A stretch of 46,774 nt of DNA from Rickettsiales bacterium. GTDB lineage: Bacteria > Pseudomonadota > Alphaproteobacteria > UBA8366. Positions within the stretch are counted from its first letter, which is position 1. Each line of letters starts with the position of its first letter. Of this stretch, positions 9,658-17,574 are shown piece after piece. The notes below the pieces were generated by a model, which made no database searches, was not told the DNA's origin, and worked only from the letters and a program-made list of their open reading frames with translations. The DNA is taken from the NCBI GenBank assembly GCA_002724555.1, contig PBOZ01000087.1:1-46774 (forward strand), read 5' to 3'. A program made the translations under genes and the position numbers.

Positions 9658-10857
9658 TCAGACAATGTCGCGCGACTTCATATCAGCGATTTGATCTTCT
9701 CCATAACCGAGATGATCGAGGATAGAATCGGTGTGTTCGCCGAGTTCAGGCACTGGCAACCTGAATTCATCTGGCTCCGGCGTTTTGGTTAGGTTGATTG
9801 CCTGTCCGACTAGATTGATGTCACCAAGTTTTGGATGGCGCTGAGTTTTGGCAATTTTCAGATGTTTAACTTGGGGGTCGGCAAAGACCTGGTCGACAGA
9901 GTAAATCGGGCCGCAAGGCACCCCAACTTCATTTAGCAGATCAACCCAATGCTGGCTCGGCTCCTGGCGTATTCGGTCATTGATGATGGCGTTAAGTTCG
10001 TCGCGATTGTCCGAACGTGCACCTCCCCGATCGAACCTCGGGTCGTCGACCAAATTCTCCAGGCCTACTGCCTCGCAAAACCGCGCAAACAATACCTGCC
10101 CGGACGCAGCTATGTTGATGTGCCCATCCGCCGTTTCAAATACACCGGTCGGAATACTTGTCGGATGGTTGTTTCCGGCCTGCCTCGGAACCTCACTATC
10201 TACGAGGTAACGCGAGGCTTGGAAATCCATCATCTGAATCATGGATTCAAGCAATGAAGTATGGACCCATTGACCTTCGCCAGTTACTTCGCGATCCAAT
10301 AATGCTATTAGCACCGCCTGTGCCAGGAACATGCCAGCGGTTAGGTCACAAATCGGAATACCAACGCGCACTGGGCCCTGACCGGGAATACCAGTGACGC
10401 TCATTAATCCACCAAGGCCCTGGGCAATTTGATCGACGCCGGGACGCTTGCCATAAGGCCCATCTTGACCAAAACCAGCAATACTTGCATAGACGATGCG
10501 CGGATTTACTTTCGAACACGGTTCATAGTCGATGCCGAGCCGATGTTTTACTGCAGAGCGGTAGTTCTCCACAACGACATCAGCCTCCTCGACCAACTGG
10601 AAAAAAACCTTCTTCCCCTCATCGCTCTTCAAATTCAGGGTCAGGCTGCGCTTATTGCGATGAAGGTTCTGAAAATCGAACCCGTGACGAGCGCCAATAA
10701 TACCGCCCTTATCCTTATTGATGCGATCTGGCGCCTCGATCTTGATAACATTGGCGCCCCAATCCGCCAGTTGGCGAACACAGGTTGGCCCGGCACGATG
10801 GGCGGTCAAGTCGAGCACTGTAAATCGCGAAAGCGGCAATCTTCCGTTCTTAGACAT
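9658..10857 (-). CDS. CaiB/BaiF family (class III) CoA-transferase
   Basis: This enzyme moves CoA from a donor acyl-CoA to a free carboxylic acid, which activates it for catabolism. The 399-residue protein has the class III fold, with DLTAHRAGP near the N-terminus, the CoA-contact region around VVVENYRSAVKHRLG, and the conserved aspartate that forms the acyl-anhydride intermediate in PICDLTAG (D171). I chose the ATG at 10857 because AGGA lies upstream and the family normally starts close to this point; the frame is open to 10902. It is followed by the crotonase gene. The acid substrate is unknown. Confidence 0.9.
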   Translation of the reverse strand: MSKNGRLPLSRFTVLDLTAHRAGPTCVRQLADWGANVIKIEAPDRINKDKGGIIGARHGFDFQNLHRNKRSLTLNLKSDEGKKVFFQLVEEADVVVENYRSAVKHRLGIDYEPCSKVNPRIVYASIAGFGQDGPYGKRPGVDQIAQGLGGLMSVTGIPGQGPVRVGIPICDLTAGMFLAQAVLIALLDREVTGEGQWVHTSLLESMIQMMDFQASRYLVDSEVPRQAGNNHPTSIPTGVFETADGHINIAASGQVLFARFCEAVGLENLVDDPRFDRGGARSDNRDELNAIINDRIRQEPSQHWVDLLNEVGVPCGPIYSVDQVFADPQVKHLKIAKTQRHPKLGDINLVGQAINLTKTPEPDEFRLPVPELGEHTDSILDHLGYGEDQIADMKSRDIV

Positions 10858-11014
10858 TTCAATAATCCTAAAGTTTACCGGCCAGAGTTGGCCATTTTGC
10901 ACGTCCCTTTAATTTAGGCCAGTAACCTCCGCGGTATAGGGTGGCACTCACATAGTTGTTTAGGCGACAATTAAGCTCAAATTTATGAATAGGTGTTATA
11001 AGGGGGGTATTACG

Positions 11015-12031
11015 ATGAAAGCAGTGGTTTTCACTGGCGACCGGACGTTGGAATTAATGGAGGTTCCGGATCCTACGCCAGGTCCGGGCGAAGTTGTCCT
11101 TGAGATAAAAGCTTCTGGGATGTGCGGTAGCGACCTCCATCAGTACCGTGCACCTCGGAAAGAAAATCTAAACATTGCGGGGCATGAGCCCTGCGGCATA
11201 GTCGCCGCAATAGGCGCCGGTGTGCCGCACGAGCAGGCAAAGGTCGGCGACCGTGTTATGGATCATCACTATAGCGGCTGCGGTGTCTGCAAGCATTGCC
11301 GGGGCGGCTGGTCACAAATGTGTCTCGAAGGCAGCATTGTCTATGGTGGTGCCGGAGACGGTGCACATGCAAAATTTATGTTGGTGCCTGCCCATACGAT
11401 TGTGAAATTGCCTGAGGCGCTATCATTCAAGACGGGTGCGGCAATCTCTTGCGGAACGGGCACCGCTTATGGGGCATTAAAGCGTCTTGGCCTGGCTGGT
11501 GATGAGACCATCGCAATCTTTGGACAAGGCCCCGTCGGGTTAAGCGCGACACAACTAGCCAAAGCCATGGGTGCAAGGGTGATCGCACTTGACATCAGTG
11601 CTGAACGACGAAACCTCGCAACGAAATTTGGGGCAGACGAGGTCATCGATCCCATGTCGAACGACGTAGTGGATGCAATTCGTGACCTCACACATGGGGA
11701 AGGCGCCCAAAAAACGCTCGACTGCAGTTCGAATTCAGAGGCGCGTCGAGCAGCGGTACAAGCGGTGCGAACTTGGGGTACAGCCTGTTATGTTGGTGAA
11801 GGTGGAAATGTCACCCTCGATGTTTCGAGCGACCTCCTCAGGCGACAAGTGAAACTCGTTGGCTCATGGACCTTCAGCAAGAGCGGCCAGGCGGACTGTG
11901 CGGAATTTGTTGCAGATCGAAAAATTGACGTCGATTCACTCTTTACGCACGAATTTACGCTCGACCAAGCCGAAGAAGCTTACAAGCTGTTCGATACGCA
12001 AACGACCGGCAAAGGCGTCTTTCTTATGTAG
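11015..12031 (+). CDS. Zinc-dependent alcohol dehydrogenase (MDR family)
   Basis: This is an NAD(P)-dependent medium-chain dehydrogenase of 338 residues. It has catalytic zinc ligands in GMCGSDLH (C37) and GHEP (H57, E58), with a further candidate at C146. The structural zinc lobe has four cysteines at 89, 92, 95 and 103. The Rossmann motif is GQGPVG (170-175), followed by an acidic residue in ALDIS (D193), which favours NAD. A strong AGGGGGG lies eight bases before the ATG at 11015; an upstream in-frame ATG at 10985 lacks such support. It probably oxidises a secondary or primary alcohol in the local pathway. It is divergent from the CoA-transferase gene. Confidence 0.92.
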   Translation: MKAVVFTGDRTLELMEVPDPTPGPGEVVLEIKASGMCGSDLHQYRAPRKENLNIAGHEPCGIVAAIGAGVPHEQAKVGDRVMDHHYSGCGVCKHCRGGWSQMCLEGSIVYGGAGDGAHAKFMLVPAHTIVKLPEALSFKTGAAISCGTGTAYGALKRLGLAGDETIAIFGQGPVGLSATQLAKAMGARVIALDISAERRNLATKFGADEVIDPMSNDVVDAIRDLTHGEGAQKTLDCSSNSEARRAAVQAVRTWGTACYVGEGGNVTLDVSSDLLRRQVKLVGSWTFSKSGQADCAEFVADRKIDVDSLFTHEFTLDQAEEAYKLFDTQTTGKGVFLM

Positions 12032-12135
12032 CAAGCTCCAAGGCAGTTCGGGTCGAACGAGGTAAAACAAAAAAGACTTAACACTTTTCGCGACCGAAAT
12101 ATTTCTCGACCCAACTGCCGCGTAAATAATCGAGC

Positions 12136-13047
12136 CTAGATTTCATTTGCCGGAATAATAGGCTCGCCTTTTATCAAGCTGCGGTGCATCTCCCGAGGTT
12201 GGGTGTGATCAATCTTGTTGCGTGTATGCATCGTGCAGCGATTGTCCCACATTATGGCGTCCTTCGGTGTCCAAATCTGGGTCCAGACAAATTTTTCTTG
12301 TGTCGAATGTGTCCATAGTTCATCAAGGAGGGTCTCACTTTCGTCCTCTGGCAGTTCCACGATATAGCTTGAAGGTGATGCATATCGCCGCCCAAGATAA
12401 AGCGCATTCCGACCAGTATCCGGGTGCTTGCGAACCATCGGATGGATCGGGCCTTGCACATCTTCACGTGTCTGCGGCAGTTTTGCCGTTGGCCGTGTGC
12501 CACCAGCAGTATTCCGACTGTTATCGTGACGAATATGAAGCTTGAGCAACTGCTTCTTCATGGACTCCGACAAAGCATTGTATGTTTCATACTGATTGAC
12601 AAAGGAAGTATCACCACCACCGTTAATTGGGACCTGGATGCCGTAGAGAACACTTCCTTTTGGCGGGTTGTCGACATAGGAATTATCTGTATGCCAGAAC
12701 AATTCGCTACTTCCGGTCCCTGAATTCTCTTTCTCTGGCTTCCCGTCTTTATCCAGGTTTGAGATGATAGTGATTCCGGCCAACCTGGACACACGGCCCG
12801 ACTTTGTATCATAGCCGGCGTCTAGGTAATACTGACGGGAGCCCGCCACCTGTGAACCGCCAAACGCGTCCGCCATACGAATCAGGTCTTCATCCTCAAG
12901 GTCCTGATCTTGAAAGCGTAATACAAGGTGATCGTTCCAAGCCTTTTGCACGAACGCCTTGTCATCAGGGCTCAGCGGTTGAGAAAAATCGATACCCTTT
13001 ACGTCCGCTCCAAGCGCAGCACCGCTCTCGATAACTTCGCGTGCCAT
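12136..13047 (-). CDS. TauD/TfdA family Fe(II)/2-oxoglutarate dioxygenase
   Basis: This enzyme couples oxidative decarboxylation of 2-oxoglutarate to hydroxylation of a substrate, often with loss of a sulfonate, ether or similar side group. The 303-residue protein holds the iron triad H119-x-D121 (HTDNSY) and H274 (MWDNRCTMH). R289, fifteen residues after the last His, is placed to bind 2-oxoglutarate as in TauD. GGAGA precedes the ATG. It is divergent from the large plus-strand operon and convergent with the alcohol dehydrogenase. A decayed relative lies at 31411-31865. The substrate is not assigned. Confidence 0.92.
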   Translation of the reverse strand: MAREVIESGAALGADVKGIDFSQPLSPDDKAFVQKAWNDHLVLRFQDQDLEDEDLIRMADAFGGSQVAGSRQYYLDAGYDTKSGRVSRLAGITIISNLDKDGKPEKENSGTGSSELFWHTDNSYVDNPPKGSVLYGIQVPINGGGDTSFVNQYETYNALSESMKKQLLKLHIRHDNSRNTAGGTRPTAKLPQTREDVQGPIHPMVRKHPDTGRNALYLGRRYASPSSYIVELPEDESETLLDELWTHSTQEKFVWTQIWTPKDAIMWDNRCTMHTRNKIDHTQPREMHRSLIKGEPIIPANEI

Positions 13048-13196
13048 AATCGTGTCTCCATACTTCTATTCAAATCTCAGAATTAATATTAGTTCATATC
13101 CATAAATTCACAGCTAGGGACGCCTAACCTCGTTTTTTGGGATTAACCGGTCTATTTCAATTGTAACAATATATGCCGGATAAAGGACACAGCGCT
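13048..13196. promoter_or_regulatory. Divergent intergenic region before the 11 kb operon
   Basis: This 149-base AT-rich gap separates the start of the dioxygenase gene (minus) from the first gene of the P450/UGSC/GMC operon (plus). By position it should contain both promoters. No -10/-35 pair or operator palindrome could be assigned with confidence by eye. Confidence 0.35.
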
Positions 13197-13994
13197 ATGG
13201 GCTATCACCACATCAAATACGACGTCGCCGACGAAATCGCGACAATTACGTTCAACCGCCCCGAAGCGCGAAATGCGCTCAGCGCAGAAATGCGCGAAGA
13301 CATCAGCAATGCGCTCGAAGATATCAAGGAACGCGCCGGCGAAGACGTTAAGGCCGTGATCATGACGGGTGCCGGAGGGGCGTTTTGTGCCGGTGGCGAC
13401 GTCAAAGGCATGGCCAACCGCCAAATGACGCCGATGGACCAACGCAACCGTATGCGCTCAGGCCACAATCGCATTTATGATATTGTCCATCTTGAGCTAC
13501 CAGTCATTAGCCTCGTGGACGGCGCCGCCGCGGGCGCTGGATGCAATCTCGCTTTATTGGGAGATTTCGTGCTCGCAACACCACGTGCGTTCTTCACGCA
13601 GGCTTTTGCTAAGATTGGCTTAATCCCTGATTGGAGCGGTTTCTTCGTCCTTCCGCGGCTCGTTGGTATGCAAGTAGCCAAGGAACTGGTCTTTACGGGG
13701 CGCCGCGTGAAAGCCGAAGAGGCGAAGGAGCTCGGTCTGGTGCACACTATTGTGGGCCAAGAGACCGCAATGGAGGAGGCTCGGGCTTTCGCCCGCCGTT
13801 TCTGTGAGGCCTCGCCAGCCGCCATCGGGATGGCAAAAACAATCCTCAATGAATCTTACAACCAGGATTTCCGCACACTACTGGAGATGGAAGCAATGGG
13901 ACAATCCCTGGTGCGAGAAACAGAATTCCACCGCGAAGCAGTTCGCCGTTTCAAGGAAAAGGAAACGCCACTATTCGATTGGGATCGCAACTGA
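13197..13994 (+). CDS. Enoyl-CoA hydratase/isomerase, PaaG-like
   Basis: This is a 265-residue crotonase-fold protein that opens the operon. The oxyanion-hole loops are AFCAGGDVKG and AAAGAGCNLAL. Both classical hydratase glutamates are replaced, and D145 in GLIPDWSG matches the catalytic aspartate of PaaG-type isomerases such as 1,2-epoxyphenylacetyl-CoA isomerase. A double-bond or epoxide-type isomerisation of an acyl-CoA is therefore more likely than hydration. I chose ATG 13197 because AAAGGA lies nine bases upstream; another in-frame ATG at 13173 has no Shine-Dalgarno sequence. The next gene begins 18 bases after its stop. Confidence 0.88.
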   Translation: MGYHHIKYDVADEIATITFNRPEARNALSAEMREDISNALEDIKERAGEDVKAVIMTGAGGAFCAGGDVKGMANRQMTPMDQRNRMRSGHNRIYDIVHLELPVISLVDGAAAGAGCNLALLGDFVLATPRAFFTQAFAKIGLIPDWSGFFVLPRLVGMQVAKELVFTGRRVKAEEAKELGLVHTIVGQETAMEEARAFARRFCEASPAAIGMAKTILNESYNQDFRTLLEMEAMGQSLVRETEFHREAVRRFKEKETPLFDWDRN

Positions 13995-14012
13995 AAGAAA
14001 GGTTCCACCAGC

Positions 14013-15440
14013 ATGGAACTCCTGGTTGTCGTCAAACGCGATTGCGAAACCTGCCAGATGGTAGGCCCGGTACTGGCCGATTTGAAAGCTACCTTGCCAG
14101 TAACGATCTATAGCCAAGACGATCCCGGTTTCCCTGAACAAACGGGAGGCGCCCGCGACGATCGCGGTCTCGAAGAATCCTGGCGCCGCAATATTGAGGT
14201 TGTTCCAACAGTCATTCGTATCGAAGACGGCGACGAGGTTGAACGCACCCAGGGTTGGGACCGGGCGGAATGGCGACGCATTACTGGACATAACGGATTA
14301 GGCGCCGGCCTGCCAGACTTTAAGCCAGGTTGTGGATCGCGTTCGGTCGAACCTGGAATGCCGGAACGCCTCGCACTTCAGCTCGGCGGAATGCACCTCA
14401 TATCACGCGAGATCGAAGTCAACGAAATGGACGACCCCATGGAAGTCGCCCACGACCGCGGATGGACAGATGGCCTTCCCATCGTCCCACCAACCGACCT
14501 TCGAATTGCGCGGATGTTGTCCGGCACAACGCGCAAATCAGACGAGACCATCGGATTAATACCACCGAACCTTGCGGAATGCACAATCGAGAAAGTCGCC
14601 ATCAGTGCGGTAATGGCCGGCTGCAGGCCGGAATATATGCCAGTCGTCCTGGCTGTTGTTGAAGCCGCGTTGAAACCTGAATTCTCTATGCACGGCCTGC
14701 TCGCAACACTCGGCTTTGCTGGACCCGTAGTGATCGTCAACGGTCCCGTTACAAAGCGCATCGGTATGAATTCAAAAGGTAATGCGCTCGGACAAGGTAA
14801 CCGAGCAAATGCATCCATCGGACGGACGCTACAGCTTCTGATCCGCAATATGGGAGGCGGCATCCCCCAGGAGATCGACAGATCAATCCTTGGTAACCCC
14901 GGCAAATACACGTTCTGCTTCGCGGAAGATGAAGATGACGAAGACTGGATGCCACTTAATATTTCGCGAGGATCGGCGCACGGTTCATCAACAGTCACGC
15001 TTTTCCATGGCGATGGTGTGCAAGGCTGCGTCGCCTGGCACTCACGCACACCTTCAGAGGTTTCACGATCACTCGCGATGGCACTTCTCAGCGTATGTCA
15101 TCCAAAATCTTGCCAATGGTCCAAAGCACTTCTTGTGCTCTGTCCAGACCACTATAAGATTTACCAGCAAAACGGTTGGGGTCGCCCGGAAATTCAAGCG
15201 GCCCTCTGGGAGGCCCTCAAGCGTCCCGGGAAAGATCTCATTCGGGGCGCACACGGTGTGCCAGAAGGGATCGAACCGTCGCGTGCCGATGAAATTGTCG
15301 ATAAGTTCCATGAAGAAGATGGTCTACTGATCGTGCGCGCCGGCGGCAAAGGAGCCGGGCAATCCGCGATTATCGGCGGCTGGCCCGCGCAGCGAAAAGT
15401 CGAAGAAATTAAGATTGTATCCAAGGAGGTGGGAACATGA
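14013..15440 (+). CDS. Thioredoxin-fold domain fused to an uncharacterised domain, partner of the UGSC selenoprotein
   Basis: This is a 475-residue two-part protein. Residues 1-95 look like a thioredoxin fold, with CETC at 11-14 after the first strand and VVPTV giving a cis-Pro candidate at 65. From about residue 140 it continues into a large domain I do not recognise by name, beginning DDPMEVAHDRGWTDGLPIVP and containing GPVVIVNGPV, NSKGNALGQGNRAN and a cysteine pair in CHPKSCQWSK. There is no signal peptide or membrane segment, so it is likely cytosolic. Its TGA stop overlaps the ATG of the UGSC gene (ATGA), implying coupled translation and a shared function. The thioredoxin part could reduce or exchange disulfides or selenylsulfides with that partner; this is inference. 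AAAGG precedes the ATG. Confidence 0.8.
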   Translation: MELLVVVKRDCETCQMVGPVLADLKATLPVTIYSQDDPGFPEQTGGARDDRGLEESWRRNIEVVPTVIRIEDGDEVERTQGWDRAEWRRITGHNGLGAGLPDFKPGCGSRSVEPGMPERLALQLGGMHLISREIEVNEMDDPMEVAHDRGWTDGLPIVPPTDLRIARMLSGTTRKSDETIGLIPPNLAECTIEKVAISAVMAGCRPEYMPVVLAVVEAALKPEFSMHGLLATLGFAGPVVIVNGPVTKRIGMNSKGNALGQGNRANASIGRTLQLLIRNMGGGIPQEIDRSILGNPGKYTFCFAEDEDDEDWMPLNISRGSAHGSSTVTLFHGDGVQGCVAWHSRTPSEVSRSLAMALLSVCHPKSCQWSKALLVLCPDHYKIYQQNGWGRPEIQAALWEALKRPGKDLIRGAHGVPEGIEPSRADEIVDKFHEEDGLLIVRAGGKGAGQSAIIGGWPAQRKVEEIKIVSKEVGT

Positions 15441-15970
15441 GGAACGAACCCTACGTGATGCGCGACCCGACGGCAGAATTATCGCCCGTGTTGCGCCAAC
15501 GCCTTGCACCTGGCAAGGATCTATCGGAAGCGGTTATCGGTCTGCTCTCCATATCGAAAGAACGAAGTGATGAATTTTTGGATTCGATCGAGAAGAATCT
15601 TACCGACCAAGGATTGAACGTTCTGCGCTTTCGCAAACCGACCTACACACGCCCCGCGCCCGAAGCTGTCCTTCAAGAGATGATCGAGCGGTGCGACGTA
15701 GCTGTCGTCGGCCTTGCCGATTGAGGGTCTTGCACGTCGTGCAGTTTGCATGACCTTGCATCTCTCGATAATCGCGGTTTGCCCGGATGCAGCATCGCCA
15801 CGGTTGAATTTAAGCCTGGGGCGATAGCGCAGTCTAAGGCGCTTGGTTTTGCGCCGGCCATCGTCTGGGTCCCGCATCCGATCCAGAACCGCACCCCGGA
15901 CGAATTGATCGAAGTGGCGGGTGGCGCCATGACCGGTATACTTTCGTCTATCCAGCCAAGCGCTGCTTAG
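15437..15970 (+). CDS. UGSC-family selenoprotein (in-frame TGA = selenocysteine)
   Basis: Reading through the TGA at 15722-15724 gives 177 residues with selenocysteine at 96 and a normal stop at 15968-15970. The residues around the TGA are VVGLAD-U-GSCTSCSLHD. This matches the UGSC motif that names a known (seleno)protein family, in which the same position is Sec or Cys. The upstream KPTYTRPAPEAVLQEM block and the downstream LDNRGLPG and IVWVPHPIQ blocks also fit that family as I recall it. The continuation is free of stops for 81 codons and fills the gap to the P450 start, 15 bases later. The molecular role of the family is not established; a selenol/thiol redox centre (U96, C99, C102) is likely. 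Alternatives are a nonsense mutation or sequencing error of a Cys codon. Confidence 0.88.
15722..15760 (+). promoter_or_regulatory. Candidate bacterial SECIS element
   Basis: Bacterial SECIS hairpins sit just 3' of the Sec UGA, have a short apical loop with a G in its first two positions, and lie roughly 16-37 bases downstream. One candidate here is TGCA (15747-15750), loop TGACCT, TGCA (15757-15760), with G second in the loop and 26 bases between UGA and the TGACCT loop. A competing fold is TGCAC (15731-15735), loop GTC, GTGCA (15739-15743), which is stronger but closer to the UGA than usual. A third option pairs AGGGTC (15724-15729) with GACCTT (15752-15757) as a basal stem. I cannot decide between them without folding. 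Confidence 0.45.
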
Positions 15971-15984
15971 CAGACGAGGACACC

Positions 15985-17202
15985 ATGCCGGGACGTATTG
16001 TCGACCTTTCGGATAATCTCGCCTTCGGCGATGGTTTCCCGCATGAGACCTTCAGTTGGCTGCGGGATAAAGACCCAGTTCACTGGCATGACGCCACACC
16101 AAAAAGTCCGGACGGTGAAGGGTTCTGGGTCGTCAGCCGCTACGACGATATTATGGAAGTGTTTCGTACGCCGGAAATTTTCTCCTCCAACACCGGTGGC
16201 CAACGAAGGGGCGGTGGCACAACCCTGAAGGATGAACGCGCCGCCGGGAAAGTGTTGAACTACACCGACAACCCACAGCACAAAACCTTGCGCCAACTCG
16301 TCAATAAAGGCTTCACCACACGGGCGATGGCCCTCTTGGAAGATAATCTTAAGGAACGCGCCAATACCTTGATTGATTTATTCCCGGAGAGGGTAAGTTT
16401 CGATTTCGTGCAGGCATTTGCACGCGAACTGCCGTTGCAGGCCATTTGCATGATCCTTGGCGTCCCTCAGGACGACCGCACCCATCTCTGCGATCTCATT
16501 GAGCTTGGACTTGAGGCGGATTCACCAAACGTAGTCGCCATCGAATACATCAAGAAGGTCCAAGAATACGCCCGCGAGATCATTTCAGAGAAACGCCGTA
16601 ATCCCGCCGATGACATCCTTTCTACTATTGTGCACGCCACCCTGACCGATGAAAACAATCGTCAACTGACCGATGAAGAGCTGGTCAACTTTTTCATTCT
16701 TCTATTTCCGGCCGGGGCCGAGACAACACGCAACGCCTTCGGTTCGGGACTGCGGACACTTATTGAACACCCGGATCAGTTGAATCGGTTGCGGAACAAG
16801 CCCGATTTAATGCGTCCCGCCATTGAGGAAATCGTGCGTTGGACCACGCCGTCAATCTATAAGCGCCGCACCGTGACACGAGATACCGAGTTCCGCGGCG
16901 CTGCGCTCAAGGCCGGCGACAAACTTACCATCTGGGAAATGTCAGCCAATCGGGACGAACGCATTTTCGACGACCCTTTCACTTTTGATATCGCACGGGC
17001 GCCGAACCGCCATATCGGTTTTGGTTTCGGGGCGCACATTTGTCTGGGTGCCGCACTCGCACGCTTGGAACTTAAAGTCGGCCTGGGCGCACTATTCGAA
17101 CGCATTGCCGAATTCGAAGTCGAAGGGCCGGCCCAATGGGTCCCGAACAATCGGCTCCTCGGCCTCAAACGCCTCCCACTTCGTATTAATTTTAAAGGAT
17201 AA
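15985..17202 (+). CDS. Cytochrome P450
   Basis: This is a soluble bacterial P450 monooxygenase of 405 residues that would hydroxylate a substrate using O2 and electrons from a ferredoxin and reductase, neither of which is in the window. The I-helix oxygen-binding motif AGAETT is at 243-248, the ExxR motif at E282-R285, and the heme-cysteine loop FGFGAHICLG at 346-355 with C353. There is no membrane anchor. The HPDQLNRLR and RRTVTRDTEF blocks are usual for class I bacterial P450s that act on terpenoids, fatty acids or steroids; the substrate is not resolved. GAGGA lies four bases before the ATG. It is followed five bases later by the CMD-like gene. Confidence 0.95.
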   Translation: MPGRIVDLSDNLAFGDGFPHETFSWLRDKDPVHWHDATPKSPDGEGFWVVSRYDDIMEVFRTPEIFSSNTGGQRRGGGTTLKDERAAGKVLNYTDNPQHKTLRQLVNKGFTTRAMALLEDNLKERANTLIDLFPERVSFDFVQAFARELPLQAICMILGVPQDDRTHLCDLIELGLEADSPNVVAIEYIKKVQEYAREIISEKRRNPADDILSTIVHATLTDENNRQLTDEELVNFFILLFPAGAETTRNAFGSGLRTLIEHPDQLNRLRNKPDLMRPAIEEIVRWTTPSIYKRRTVTRDTEFRGAALKAGDKLTIWEMSANRDERIFDDPFTFDIARAPNRHIGFGFGAHICLGAALARLELKVGLGALFERIAEFEVEGPAQWVPNNRLLGLKRLPLRINFKG

Positions 17203-17207
17203 ATTCG

Positions 17208-17573
17208 ATGAGCGACTCGAACGACCGCCGCGAAAAAGGTAAGGCCTTCGCCCGCCGCATTCTGAAAGACGGACCGCCACCATTCCCGGTGCCAAAGAAA
17301 TTCCAGCGTTATACACTTGAGAATGTATTCGGCGATCTTTGGCAGGACGAAGATTTGGAGACGTGGGAGCGCTCCCTCATCACCTGCACGATCCTAGTTG
17401 CACTCAACCGAGAGGGCGAGCAGAAGATACATCTGAAGGCGGCGAAAGAACTGGGTGTGCCGCGCGTGAAATTGGAAGCCATGATCATTCACGCCGCCCA
17501 CTACGCCGGCTGGCCGGTTGCTGCTTCTGCTTTCCGCACCCTGGCCGAAGTTTGGCCAGAAGAGGAGGAGTAA
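17208..17573 (+). CDS. Carboxymuconolactone decarboxylase family protein
   Basis: This 121-residue single-domain protein of the CMD/AhpD-like fold is read from the middle and C-terminal blocks (WERSLITCTILVALNREGE and LEAMIIHAAHYAGWPVAASA). Family members either decarboxylate gamma-carboxymuconolactone or act as small thiol peroxidase-type proteins. Here the CxxC of AhpD is absent, which favours the lactone decarboxylase-like or an unknown role. It is cytosolic. AAGGAT precedes the ATG, overlapping the P450 stop, and the next gene starts one base after its stop, so it is firmly inside the operon. Confidence 0.88.
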   Translation: MSDSNDRREKGKAFARRILKDGPPPFPVPKKFQRYTLENVFGDLWQDEDLETWERSLITCTILVALNREGEQKIHLKAAKELGVPRVKLEAMIIHAAHYAGWPVAASAFRTLAEVWPEEEE

Positions 17574-17574
17574 T

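Noticed and set aside
14378-15049. 223-codon minus-strand frame
   Set aside because: It lies antisense to the thioredoxin-fusion gene, with repetitive Arg/Ser/Pro content typical of a shadow.
15722-15724. TGA taken as the normal stop of a 95-residue protein
   Set aside because: The frame stays open for 81 codons with family-specific residues, including Gly-Ser-Cys right after it; a chance stop-free stretch with the right motif is very unlikely.
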